NCBI RefSeq assembly: GCF_001650735.1
Contig: NZ_LXVY01000004.1
Coordinates: 62,001-126,000, forward strand
DNA from: Sphingomonas sp. TDK1
GTDB taxonomy: Bacteria; Pseudomonadota; Alphaproteobacteria; Sphingomonadales; Sphingomonadaceae
DNA length: 64,000 nt
Reading direction: 5' to 3'
Shown here: positions 26,515 through 34,645 of the stretch, piece after piece
Numbering within the stretch: position 1 is the first letter of the stretch
How the letters are laid out: every line of letters starts with the position of its first letter
Position numbers and translations under genes: made by a program
Notes under the pieces: model-generated
What the model saw: only the letters and a program-made list of their open reading frames with translations
Told to the model about the DNA's origin: nothing
Database searches by the model: none

Positions 26515-27657
26515 ATGACATATGATTCCGCCCCTCTCGCGCTGTATGTGCATTGGCCGTTCTGCGTGTCAAAATGCCCCTATTGCGACTTCAACAGCCA
26601 TGTCCGCGAAAGCGTAGATCAGGCGCGATGGCGCGATGCGCTGTTAACGGATCTCGCGTACGAGGCCGCGGCGCTGCCGGGCCGGCAGTTGGGCTCGATC
26701 TTCTTCGGCGGCGGGACACCCTCGCTGATGCCGCCCGAAACGGTGGCGGCGATTCTCGATGCCGCCGCCAAGGCCTGGACCTTCGCCGACGGGATAGAAA
26801 TCACGCTGGAGGCTAATCCCTCCTCGGTCGAAGCTGCGCGCTTCGCGGATATCGCCACGGCGGGCGTGAACCGCGTATCGCTGGGGTTGCAGGCGCTTGA
26901 CGACGATGCGCTCCGGTTCCTGGGCCGCGCACATGGCGTCGACGAGGGGCTGGCCGCATTGGCGACCGCACAAGCGACCTTTGCGCGCGTGAGCTTCGAC
27001 CTGATCTACGCCCGGCCCGGCCAGTCGCTGCAAGCCTGGGAAGCGGAGCTACGTCGCGCCATCGGCTTCGGAACCGAGCATCTCTCGCTATACCAGTTGA
27101 CGATCGAGCCCGGCACGCGTTTCGCAACGCTCGCCGCCAAGGGCCAGCTGACGATCCCCGATGCCGACACCGGCGCCGATCTGTTCGAGACGACACGGGC
27201 GATCACCGCGGCGGCAGGGCTGCCCGCCTATGAGATTTCCAACCATGCCCGGCCAGGTGCGGAGAGCCGACATAACCTCACCTATTGGCGCTACCGCGAC
27301 TATGCCGGCATCGGCCCCGGCGCGCATGGTCGCCGTGGTGGAATCGCAACGCTGCGCCACAAGAAGCCGGAGAACTGGCTCGCCGCGATCGACCGCAACG
27401 GCCATGGCATGGAGCGCGAGGATCGGCTTGCGCCGGTCGACCGTGCGGTCGAGGCATTGCTCATGGGGCTACGGATCGGCGAAGGCGTGAATCTCGAGCG
27501 CATCACTGCACTGGCAGATGGTGCTTCGCCGATCGATGCCGTCGCGCTCGAACGGCTGGTCGGGCATGGCCTTGCGGCACGCGAGGGAAGCCGGCTGCGA
27601 ATCACCGACGCGGGCATGCCCGTGCTCGAAGCCATTCTGCGCGAGATCGTCGCTTGA
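26515..27657 (+). CDS. hemW: Radical SAM heme chaperone HemW
   Basis: A 380-residue coproporphyrinogen-oxidase-like radical SAM protein that inserts heme into respiratory enzymes. The 4Fe-4S motif is C17-x3-C21-x2-C24 (WPFCVSKCPYCDF). The SAM-binding GGGTPS (residues 62-67), the VNRVSLGLQALDD block, YARPGQ and SNHARPGAESRHNLTYWRYRDYAGIGPGAHGR are typical of HemW. HemN proper has an extra N-terminal trip-wire and cysteine, which are absent. The start is 11 bp after the tRNA. Confidence 0.93.
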   Translation: MTYDSAPLALYVHWPFCVSKCPYCDFNSHVRESVDQARWRDALLTDLAYEAAALPGRQLGSIFFGGGTPSLMPPETVAAILDAAAKAWTFADGIEITLEANPSSVEAARFADIATAGVNRVSLGLQALDDDALRFLGRAHGVDEGLAALATAQATFARVSFDLIYARPGQSLQAWEAELRRAIGFGTEHLSLYQLTIEPGTRFATLAAKGQLTIPDADTGADLFETTRAITAAAGLPAYEISNHARPGAESRHNLTYWRYRDYAGIGPGAHGRRGGIATLRHKKPENWLAAIDRNGHGMEREDRLAPVDRAVEALLMGLRIGEGVNLERITALADGASPIDAVALERLVGHGLAAREGSRLRITDAGMPVLEAILREIVA

Positions 27658-27667
27658 ACCTGGAGTT

Positions 27668-27761
27668 GGCATCCCGGCGAAAGCCGGGGTGCATTCGCCT
27701 CCGGGTGACGGCAAGACCCTTGAGCACCACCCCGCTCGATGCCGGCTTTCGCCGGGATGAC
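27668..27761. repeat. Inverted pair of CATCCCGGCGAAAGCCGG repeats
   Basis: The left unit is CATCCCGGCGAAAGCCGG (from 27670). The right unit (27738-27761) is GATGCCGGCTTTCGCCGGGATGAC, its reverse complement. It lies between the convergent hemW and lpoA-like genes. The form resembles the interspersed dRS3/REP-type repeats of many proteobacteria and the pair at 32719-32814. Confidence 0.8.
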
Positions 27762-27791
27762 AAACTATAGGTTTGTGCCGAGCGCCCGCGG

Positions 27792-28991
27792 TCAGTTCGC
27801 GCTGGCCGGCGCGGCCGACACCGTCACGATCGAGCCGTCGCGCACTTCCTGCACCTCCAACGCGCGTGCGGCGATGCCGTCGCGGCCGAAACGGAAGGCG
27901 CCATCGACGCCGCCGAAGTCGTGGTCGACCAACATCGATGCCGGGAAGTCGGTGTTGTTCTTCCAGTCGCGCGCGATCCGCACCGTCAGCAGTACCGCGT
28001 CATAGCCCAGCGCCGACAGCCGGTACGGGGCCGCGCCGAAGCGGGTGCGATACTTCACCGCATATTGACGGTAGACGCCGTCCGGCACGCTGGCGAACCA
28101 GGATCCGTTGAGTACCGGGCGGCTGGCGATCGCCGAATCGGTGTTCCACAATTCGGTGCCCAGCACGCGCGCAGCCTTGCCGGCGGGGGTGCGGCGAATG
28201 GCCGGCACCGCGAGCGTGGCCGATCCTGCGCTGCCCGCAATCAGGATGGCCTGATAGGAAACGCCCGAAAGTTTCGCGATCGCCGCGTTCATCGAACCCG
28301 GCCGTGCATCGTAATTCTGCATGGCAAGCACTTTGCCGCCGGCGCTCTCCACCGCGCGGAGAAATGCCGTCGAACTGCGCTGGCCATAGACGCCGGAGGG
28401 GATCAACCCGGCGAACTGGGTAATGCCGTTCCCCTTGGCATAATCGACGACGCGTTCGATCGACTGGGTGGGCGAATAGCCGAGCAGGTACACGCCGTTC
28501 CCGGCGGCGCTGGCGTCGTTGGAGAAGCTGAGCACCGGCACCCGCGCCTTGCGCGCGATCGGCGCGACCGCGCGGGCATCCTCGCCCAGCAGCGGCCCGA
28601 GGATCAGCTTGTTGCCCTCGGCCACCGCGCGCTCGGCAGCGGCGACCGCCCCGCCGGGGCCGGCGGTGTCATAGCTGGTGATGCGGATCGCATCGGTGTT
28701 GGTGTCGAGGATCGCAAGCTGCGTCGCATTCTGCAGCGAGCGGCCGAGCCCGGCATTGGTGCCGGTAAGCGGCACGAGCAGCGCCACGCGGTGGCGCGCG
28801 ACGTCCTGCGGCAGCCCCTGCTGGATCGGCGTGTTCGGCCGCTCGGCCGGGCGCTCGGCCGGGGCGAGCGGCGCGGTCGGCGGACCGCCGCGCGGCGCGA
28901 CGCAGGCGCTGGCCAAAAGCGCGAGACCGGTTACGGCCAAACGAAGGGACGCGATGCGTCCCGGTTGCGATCTGCCGCTGCCCTCTGCCAT
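27792..28991 (-). CDS. Penicillin-binding protein activator, LpoA-like lipoprotein
   Basis: A 399-residue periplasmic lipoprotein. The signal peptide ends with LLASAC (C30). The rest is a periplasmic type 1 binding fold as in the C-terminal half of LpoA/YraM: HRVALLVPLTGTNAGLGRSL, ILGPLLGEDARAVAPIARKARVPVLSFSND, YLLGYSPTQSIERVVDYA. The N-terminal tetratricopeptide domain of enterobacterial LpoA is absent, so action on PBP1A is inferred from the shared fold and from the conserved divergent arrangement with rsmI-yraN. The start is only 11 bp from the rsmI start. Confidence 0.88.
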   Translation of the reverse strand: MAEGSGRSQPGRIASLRLAVTGLALLASACVAPRGGPPTAPLAPAERPAERPNTPIQQGLPQDVARHRVALLVPLTGTNAGLGRSLQNATQLAILDTNTDAIRITSYDTAGPGGAVAAAERAVAEGNKLILGPLLGEDARAVAPIARKARVPVLSFSNDASAAGNGVYLLGYSPTQSIERVVDYAKGNGITQFAGLIPSGVYGQRSSTAFLRAVESAGGKVLAMQNYDARPGSMNAAIAKLSGVSYQAILIAGSAGSATLAVPAIRRTPAGKAARVLGTELWNTDSAIASRPVLNGSWFASVPDGVYRQYAVKYRTRFGAAPYRLSALGYDAVLLTVRIARDWKNNTDFPASMLVDHDFGGVDGAFRFGRDGIAARALEVQEVRDGSIVTVSAAPASAN

Positions 28992-29002
28992 GACACTCCC
29001 CG

Positions 29003-29836
29003 ATGGAAAACACGCTTGCGCCCGGCCTCTATATCGTCGCCACCCCGATCGGCAATCTCGGTGACCTGTCGCCGCGCGCCAGCATGATACTCTCTCAAGC
29101 CGATGTGGTTGCAGTGGAAGACAGCCGCGTAACCGCCGGCCTGCTCCGCCATATCGGGGTGAAGCGGCCGATGCAGCCCTATCACGACCATAATGCAGAT
29201 GCGGTGCGCCCCGGCCTGATCGCGCGGATGGGGAGCGAAGCGGTGGCGCTGGTCTCGGACGCGGGCACGCCGCTGATCTCCGACCCCGGCTACAAGCTGG
29301 TCCGCGACGCCCGCGCGGCGGGCCACACCGTGGTGACGATCCCCGGCCCCTGCGCCGCCATCGCCGCGCTCACGCTGGCCGGCCTGCCCACCGACCGCTT
29401 CTTCTTCCTCGGCTTCCTGCCGAGCAAGGCGCATGCGCGGGCGGAAGCCATCGCGGAAGTCGCCGCGATCAAGGCGACGCTGATCCTCTACGAATCGGGA
29501 CCGCGCCTCGCCGCGTGCCTCGCCGCGCTCGCGGAGGGCTTGGGGGATCGCGAGGCCGGGGTCGCGCGGGAAATCACCAAGAAGTTCGAGGAATGCGTGA
29601 CCGGCACGCTCGCCACCCTCGCCGCGCGCTACGCCGAGGCGCCGCCCAAGGGCGAAATCGTCATCATCGTCGGCCCGCCCGGCGAAGCGCCGCCCGCGAC
29701 CGAAGAGGATGCCGACACCGCGCTTGCCGAGGCGCTGACCCGCCTGCCGGCGTCCAAGGCGGCGGGGGAGGTTGCCAAGAAGCTGGGGCTTGACCGCAAG
29801 GCGCTATACGCCCGCGCAATGGAGCTGAAGGGATGA
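29003..29836 (+). CDS. rsmI: 16S rRNA (cytidine(1402)-2'-O)-methyltransferase
   Basis: A 277-residue tetrapyrrole-methylase-fold enzyme that methylates the ribose of C1402 in the ribosomal decoding centre, using SAM. Motifs are LYIVATPIGNLGDLSPRA near the start, DSRVTAGLLRH, LVSDAGTPLISDPGYKLV (residues 75-92) and the SAM-binding region VVTIPGPCAAIAAL. A C-terminal DNA/RNA-binding-like HTH (KAAGEVAKKLGLDRKALYARA) completes the protein. It overlaps yraN by 4 nt. Confidence 0.96.
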   Translation: MENTLAPGLYIVATPIGNLGDLSPRASMILSQADVVAVEDSRVTAGLLRHIGVKRPMQPYHDHNADAVRPGLIARMGSEAVALVSDAGTPLISDPGYKLVRDARAAGHTVVTIPGPCAAIAALTLAGLPTDRFFFLGFLPSKAHARAEAIAEVAAIKATLILYESGPRLAACLAALAEGLGDREAGVAREITKKFEECVTGTLATLAARYAEAPPKGEIVIIVGPPGEAPPATEEDADTALAEALTRLPASKAAGEVAKKLGLDRKALYARAMELKG

Positions 29837-30186
29837 GGGACCGCCGTGCTGCCGAGGCCCGTGGTCGCGACGGCGAGCGCCGCGCCGCCTGGTGGCTGTG
29901 GCTCCGCGGCTGGCGCATCCTCGGCCAGCGCATCCGCACGCCGGCGGGAGAAGTCGACATCGTCGCGCGGCGCGGCAACCTGGTGACGTTCGTGGAAGTG
30001 AAGACGCGCAAATCCGCGGCCGAACTCGATTATGCGATCGACGAGCGCCGCCTCGCCCGCGTCGCAGCCGCCGCCGAACTGTTGATGCCGCGCTATGCCG
30101 GGCCCGGCGATGATATCCGCGTGGACGTGATCCTCATTGCCCCGCGCACGCTGCCTCGCCATATCGAGAACGCCTGGATCGGGTGA
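29833..30186 (+). CDS. YraN/UPF0102 family nuclease-like protein
   Basis: A 117-residue protein with the PD-(D/E)XK nuclease-like core: GERRAAWWLWLRGWRIL, then EVDIVARRGNLVTFVEVKTRKS (residues 38-59), where E38, D40 and the E-V-K triplet form the putative metal site. Enzyme activity for the family is unproven. Coupled to rsmI by ATGA overlap and followed by gshB, the arrangement common in proteobacteria. Confidence 0.92.
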   Translation: MRDRRAAEARGRDGERRAAWWLWLRGWRILGQRIRTPAGEVDIVARRGNLVTFVEVKTRKSAAELDYAIDERRLARVAAAAELLMPRYAGPGDDIRVDVILIAPRTLPRHIENAWIG

Positions 30187-30217
30187 TGTAGCCCGACAAA
30201 ACACCCTCGGAGGCCCA

Positions 30218-31174
30218 ATGTCGCTCACCGTCGCCGTGCAGATGGACCCGCTCGATTCGATCAACATTGCGGGCGATTCGAGCTTCGCGCTGATGCTCTC
30301 GGCGCAAACGCGCGGCCACCGGCTGTTCCACTATGCGCCCGAGGACCTGAACTACAGCGCCGGCCGGGTGTGGACCCGCGCGCACCCGGTGACGGTGCAA
30401 CGCGTCGCGGGCGACCATTTCCACTTTGGCGATCCGGTGAAGCTCGATCTCGGCGAAAAGGCCGATGTCGTGCTGATGCGCCAGGATCCCCCCTTCGACC
30501 TGGGCTATATCACCGCGACCCACCTGCTCGAACGCATAGCCGATCGCACGCTGGTGGTGAACGACCCCGCCCATGTGCGCAACGCGCCGGAAAAGGTGTG
30601 GGTGCTCGATTTCGCGCAATTCATGCCGCCGACGCTCGTCACCCGTTCGGTGGACGAGGCCAAGGCGTTCCTCGCCGAGCATGGCGAGATCGTCGTCAAG
30701 CCGCTGCACGGCAATGGCGGCAAGGCCATCTTCAAGATCGGCCGCGACGGCGCCAACCTCTCCTCGCTGATCGAGGTGTTCAACACCGCCTATCGCGAGC
30801 CGCATATGGTGCAGGCTTTCCTTCCGGACATCGTGAAGGGCGACAAGCGAATCGTGCTGGTCGACGGCGAAGTCGCCGGCGCGATCAACCGGCTACCCGG
30901 CGAGGGCGAGATCCGTTCGAATCTGGCGGTCGGCGGATCGGCGGCGAAGACCGAACTGACGACCCGCGAGAAGGAAATCTGCGCGGTATTGGGCCCGGAA
31001 CTGAAGAGGCGCGGGCTCCTTTTCGTCGGTATCGACGTTATCGGCGGACAATGGCTGACCGAAATCAACGTCACTTCGCCCACGGGCATCGTCGCGATCG
31101 ACCGGTTCAACGGCTCCGATACGGCAGGCATGATCTGGGACGCGATCGAGGCCCGGGTCGCCGCGCGCGGCTGA
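30218..31174 (+). CDS. gshB: Glutathione synthetase
   Basis: A 318-residue ATP-grasp ligase that joins gamma-glutamylcysteine with glycine. The start MSLTVAVQMDPLDSINIAGDSSF is the usual N-terminus, and CTCGGAGG gives a ribosome site. Family motifs are VLMRQDPPFDLGYI, VLDFAQFMPPTLVTR, the ATP-grasp loop KPLHGNGGKAIF (about residues 162-173), and GIDVIGGQWLTEINVTSPTGI near the C-terminus with the metal-binding E and N. Length is standard. Confidence 0.97.
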   Translation: MSLTVAVQMDPLDSINIAGDSSFALMLSAQTRGHRLFHYAPEDLNYSAGRVWTRAHPVTVQRVAGDHFHFGDPVKLDLGEKADVVLMRQDPPFDLGYITATHLLERIADRTLVVNDPAHVRNAPEKVWVLDFAQFMPPTLVTRSVDEAKAFLAEHGEIVVKPLHGNGGKAIFKIGRDGANLSSLIEVFNTAYREPHMVQAFLPDIVKGDKRIVLVDGEVAGAINRLPGEGEIRSNLAVGGSAAKTELTTREKEICAVLGPELKRRGLLFVGIDVIGGQWLTEINVTSPTGIVAIDRFNGSDTAGMIWDAIEARVAARG

Positions 31175-31189
31175 TCGGATCCTGACGCG

Positions 31190-31777
31190 ATGGCGATGAT
31201 CCTCGGCTGGGGCTATTGGGGCATCTTCCTGCTGATGGTGCTGGAAAATGTCGTGCCCCCGGTGCCCTCCGAGGCGATCATGGGCATGGCCGGCATCGGC
31301 GCGGCAAAGGGACATTTCGACCCGGTGCTGCTCGTCGTGGTCGGCACGCTCGGCACCGTGCTCGGCAATCTGTTCTGGTGGGAGATCGGGCGGCGGCTAG
31401 GCTATGAGCGGCTACAGCCTTTCGTGGCGCGCTGGGGTCGCTGGTTGACGGTCGAATGGCACGATGTCGAGCGTTTCAAGGGCTATTTCGATCGCTGGGG
31501 CGGGCCCACCATCTTCGTGTTTCGCTTCATGCCGTTCGGCCGCACCATCATCTCGCTGCCGGCCGGCCTGATGCACATGCCCTTCTGGCGGTTCTGTGCC
31601 TATACGGCGGCGGGCAGCGCGATCTGGAACGCGGCACTGGTGGGGGTCGGCTATGGGCTGGGCAGAGCGGTGGCGGAGATCGACCGCTTCGTGACGCCCG
31701 CGATCATCGTCGGCGTGGCGGCGATGCTGGTCTTCTATGTATGGCGCGTGCTGACCTGGAAGCCGCGCCAAGCATAG
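31190..31777 (+). CDS. DedA/SNARE-associated family membrane protein
   Basis: A 195-residue inner-membrane protein with four or five hydrophobic helices. DedA marks are LENVVPPVPSEAIMGMAG (residues 19-36) with the conserved proline-glutamate, the FxGRxxP-like region RFMPFGRTIISLPAGLMHMPFWRF, and a final helix (AIIVGVAAMLVFYVW). DedA proteins are lipid scramblases or transporters, some recycling undecaprenyl phosphate. The gene follows gshB by 15 bp and ends 1 bp before the convergent xerC. Confidence 0.92.
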   Translation: MAMILGWGYWGIFLLMVLENVVPPVPSEAIMGMAGIGAAKGHFDPVLLVVVGTLGTVLGNLFWWEIGRRLGYERLQPFVARWGRWLTVEWHDVERFKGYFDRWGGPTIFVFRFMPFGRTIISLPAGLMHMPFWRFCAYTAAGSAIWNAALVGVGYGLGRAVAEIDRFVTPAIIVGVAAMLVFYVWRVLTWKPRQA

Positions 31778-31778
31778 C

Positions 31779-32672
31779 CTAGGCCCGCGGATGGGCGTTT
31801 CGATACACATCCAGGAGATGCGCGGCATCGACCGCGGTGTAGACTTGCGTCGAACTTAGGCTCGCATGCCCGAGCAATTCCTGCAACGCGCGAAGGTCCG
31901 CGCCGCGACCGAGCAGATGCGTTGCGAAGCTGTGCCGCAACGCGTGCGGCGTGGTGCGGTCCGACAGGCCCAGGCTGGTACGTGCCGACCGCACCGCCTT
32001 GCGAATCGCGCCCGGCGGCAACGGGCCGCCCTTGGCGCCGCGGAACAACGGCAGGTCGCGCGCGGTGCCCCAGGGGCAGGCGGCGACATAGGCTTCGATC
32101 GCCGCACGCACCTCCGGCAACAACGGCACGTCGCGTGTCTTGTCGCGCTTGCCGGTGACGCGCAGCGTCGCGCCCAGCGGGAGTGCGGCACCGCTCAGCG
32201 CGACCGCCTCGCCGATGCGCAGGCCGGCACCGTAGAGCAGCAGCAGCACCGCCCAATCGCGCGCCGCGATCCAGGGCTCGCGCGCCTCGTCCGACGCCCA
32301 TTCGGCAAGCGCCACGGCCTCGTGCGGCGCGATCGGGCGGGGCAGGCCCTTCTTCACTTTGGGGCCACGCAAGCGCGGCAGCTGGGCATCGTCGCCGCCG
32401 GCGAATTTCAGGAAGGCGCGAACGGCGGAAAGCTCGCGCGCGGCGGAGGCATTGGACAGCCCCTCGCCGCGGCGATGGGCGAGATAGGCTCGTAGATCGG
32501 CGGCGCCGACCTTGGCGAGCGTGTCCTGCGCGATGGGGCCGCCCCAATGCTCTTGGAGAAAGCGCAGCAACCGGATGGCGGTCGCCTCATAGGCACGGAT
32601 CGTGTGCACAGAGCGCCGCCGGTCGCGACCGAGATGCTCGGCGAAGCGGCGCGGGAGGGGGAGGTCGGTCAT
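31779..32672 (-). CDS. xerC: Tyrosine recombinase XerC
   Basis: A 297-residue site-specific recombinase that, with XerD, resolves chromosome dimers at dif. The N-terminal SAM-like core-binding domain (HTIRAYEATAIRLLRFL) covers about residues 20-100. Catalytic residues appear in GLRIGEAVAL (Arg), TGKRDKTRDVPL (Lys), HALRHSFATHLLGRG (His-x-x-Arg), LGHASLSSTQVYT (His and nucleophile Tyr). The frame is open 90 codons upstream, but that part covers repeat DNA, so the start MTDLPLPRRF is preferred. This is a housekeeping recombinase, not a mobile-element integrase. Confidence 0.95.
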   Translation of the reverse strand: MTDLPLPRRFAEHLGRDRRRSVHTIRAYEATAIRLLRFLQEHWGGPIAQDTLAKVGAADLRAYLAHRRGEGLSNASAARELSAVRAFLKFAGGDDAQLPRLRGPKVKKGLPRPIAPHEAVALAEWASDEAREPWIAARDWAVLLLLYGAGLRIGEAVALSGAALPLGATLRVTGKRDKTRDVPLLPEVRAAIEAYVAACPWGTARDLPLFRGAKGGPLPPGAIRKAVRSARTSLGLSDRTTPHALRHSFATHLLGRGADLRALQELLGHASLSSTQVYTAVDAAHLLDVYRNAHPRA

Positions 32673-32718
32673 GGGTGCGGCGCCCCTGCCTTGGACTTGA
32701 GCCCCCCAAAGAGACCGT

Positions 32719-32814
32719 CGTCCTTCCCGCGGAGGCGGGAATCCATTCGCCTGTACGCCGGAGGAACGAACCGCCGCATCAGCGCCAATGGATTCCCGCC
32801 TTCGCGGGAATGAC
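32719..32814. repeat. Inverted pair of TTCCCGCNNAGGCGGGAATCCATT repeats
   Basis: The left unit runs from 32719 (TTCCCGCGGAGGCGGGAAT then CCATTCGC). The right unit (32787-32814) is its reverse complement with two changes. A further unit of the CCCTCCCC family lies at 32885-32935 (CCCCTCCCGCAAGCGGGAGGGG and flanks). All are within the 277-bp gap between xerC and the aldolase gene, which otherwise holds nothing recognisable. Confidence 0.8.
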
Positions 32815-32949
32815 AAGGGACCTGACCGGACGCGGGTGCATCGCACGACCGGGCGACGGGAAGGCCGCAGCGGAGTCCGAACCTTCCACGCCAGTCCCTC
32901 CCCTAACCCCTCCCGCAAGCGGGAGGGGAAGTTACGCTTCAACCCAGAC

Positions 32950-33603
32950 TCAACCGATCGTCTGGCCGGTCTTGGCCCAATCGGCCATGAACGACTCGAT
33001 GCCCTTGTCGGTCAGCGGATGCTTGACGAGCTGCTTGATCACCGCCGGCGGGGCGGTCATCACATCGGCACCGATCTTGGCGGCCTGCAGCACATGGATC
33101 GGGTGGCGGACGCTGGCGACCAGGATCTCGGTGGCGAAATCATAATTGTCGTAGATCAGGCGGATGTCTTCGATCAGGTCCATGCCGTCGAAGCCGATAT
33201 CGTCGTGGCGGCCGACGAAGGGCGAGATGAAGGTCGCGCCCGCCTTGGCAGCGAGCAGCGCCTGGTTGGCCGAGAAGCAGAGGGTGACGTTGACCATCGT
33301 GCCGTCGTCGGTGAGCGCCTTGCACGCCTTGAGGCCGTCGATCGTCAGCGGCAGCTTGACCGCGACATTGTCGGCGATCTTCCGGACGATTTCCGCCTCG
33401 CGCATCATGCCCTCGAAATCGAGCGCGACGACCTCGGCCGAGACCGGGCCTTCGACGATCTCGCAGATCTCCGCCACCACTTCGAGGAAGTTGCGGCCCG
33501 ACTTGGCGATCAGCGACGGGTTGGTGGTGACGCCGTCGAGCAGCCCGGCATCGGCCAGGTCGCGGATGTCGTCGATGATGGCGGTGTCGGCGAAGAACTT
33601 CAT
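32950..33603 (-). CDS. fsa: Transaldolase-like protein (fructose-6-phosphate aldolase/TalC type)
   Basis: A 217-residue short transaldolase-family enzyme. The opening [31 protein letters not shown] is the family N-terminus. The Schiff-base lysine is K83 in [25 protein letters not shown] and a C-terminal region [13 protein letters not shown] follow. This length class covers both fructose-6-phosphate aldolases and true short transaldolases, which differ at one or two active-site residues, so activity is not settled. AAGG precedes the ATG. Confidence 0.9.
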   Translation of the reverse strand: MKFFADTAIIDDIRDLADAGLLDGVTTNPSLIAKSGRNFLEVVAEICEIVEGPVSAEVVALDFEGMMREAEIVRKIADNVAVKLPLTIDGLKACKALTDDGTMVNVTLCFSANQALLAAKAGATFISPFVGRHDDIGFDGMDLIEDIRLIYDNYDFATEILVASVRHPIHVLQAAKIGADVMTAPPAVIKQLVKHPLTDKGIESFMADWAKTGQTIG

Positions 33604-33636
33604 GGCAGAACCTTCCAGTGGAGTGTTGCCGCCCGC

Positions 33637-34053
33637 CTAGCCGACCCGGCCGCGCCGGGCAAACCCCTGCGAAGGGTTGCCATAGACCAGCATCAGCTTC
33701 ACCTGCGGCTTCTGCAGCTTGCCGATGGTGACGCGGTAGGTGCCGGGTTCGAGGCGGTAATAGACGATCTTATCGATCTTCGCGCAGGTGACACCCGGCG
33801 CGCGGGAGGCCATGCGCAAGGGACGGCCGCTGCCCTTGGCCACGTCGATCCAGCCGGGCTGGTCCGCCGCGATGCCGAAGGTGCCGGCCTTGCGGATGGT
33901 CACCTGGGTTTCCGCCGCGCCGTTCTTCGCGGCAATCGTCGTCGCATGGCGGGTATCAAGCCCGTCGGCGCTGCGTTCCCAGCCCGACAAGGATCGCGGA
34001 AGCTCGGTGCATTGCGGCACCGTCAACATCATTCCAGCTACGAATATCAGCAT
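33637..34053 (-). CDS. Small secreted protein, paralogue A
   Basis: A 138-residue protein with a short hydrophobic N-terminus (MLIFVAGMMLTVPQC) that probably directs export. The core shares the block KAGTFGIAADQPGWIDV, a later cysteine followed by IDKIVYYRLEPGTYRV, and a closing LMLVY with the next gene upstream. The strand-rich pattern suggests a small beta-sandwich. The extra basic tail (NPSQGFARRGRVG) is absent from the paralogue. No family recognised with confidence. It sits 63 bp downstream of paralogue B. Confidence 0.7.
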   Translation of the reverse strand: MLIFVAGMMLTVPQCTELPRSLSGWERSADGLDTRHATTIAAKNGAAETQVTIRKAGTFGIAADQPGWIDVAKGSGRPLRMASRAPGVTCAKIDKIVYYRLEPGTYRVTIGKLQKPQVKLMLVYGNPSQGFARRGRVG

Positions 34054-34116
34054 CGCCGACTCCCCTGTTCAGCGAGTCGCTGTTCTATATTCGTTCCACC
34101 CCGAGAACAAGCCGAT

Positions 34117-34569
34117 TCAGTTCGGCACCAGCATCATCTTCGCCTTGGTCTGCGCCAGGCCGCTGGCGAAGGCCCGGTAGGTGCCCGGCGCCAGCTCGAA
34201 GCGCACGATCTTGCGGATCGTCGAGCAATCCGGCCCATGCCCATGCGCCACCGACTTCAGCGCCGCGCCCCCAGCCGCCCCCGGCACCACGTCGATCCAG
34301 CCCGGCTGGTCGAGCGCGATGCCATAGGTGCCGGCCTTGGCGATGCGGAATTCGATCGTCGCCGCCCGCCCCGGCTTGGCGCCCTTGGGCAGGCCCTTGA
34401 GCGTCGAGGCGTCGACCGTCGCCAGCGATACTGCCTTGTCCGCCACCAGCTCGTCGCCGGGGGTGCTCCAGCCGGCGAGCGCGACCGGCAGGCTGGCGTC
34501 GGGCGCCTTGCACGCGGTGGTCGCCTGGGCGGGCGCGGTCTGGGCGAGCAGCAGGGCGAGCAACAGCAT
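34117..34569 (-). CDS. Small secreted protein, paralogue B
   Basis: A 150-residue protein with a signal peptide (MLLLALLLAQTAPAQA). The mature part has ACKAPDASLPVALAGW, KAGTYGIALDQPGWIDV, DCSTIRKIVRFELAPGTYRA and a final KMMLVPN, each matched in paralogue A. Two cysteines, one near the mature N-terminus and one before the last strands, could form a disulfide. The start follows AAGGAGA; frame upstream overlaps the divergent priA start and lacks similarity. Function unknown. Confidence 0.72.
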   Translation of the reverse strand: MLLLALLLAQTAPAQATTACKAPDASLPVALAGWSTPGDELVADKAVSLATVDASTLKGLPKGAKPGRAATIEFRIAKAGTYGIALDQPGWIDVVPGAAGGAALKSVAHGHGPDCSTIRKIVRFELAPGTYRAFASGLAQTKAKMMLVPN

Positions 34570-34645
34570 CGGCGGGTCTCCTTGGACGACGAACCGGCGA
34601 TACGGGATTCCCGTTCCGTCGAAAATGCCCATATGAGGGCCGATC

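Noticed and set aside
31779..32672. XerC-like recombinase as integrase of a mobile element
   Set aside because: The protein has the size and motifs of chromosomal XerC. No phage, plasmid or att-like direct repeats at the nearby tRNA were found.
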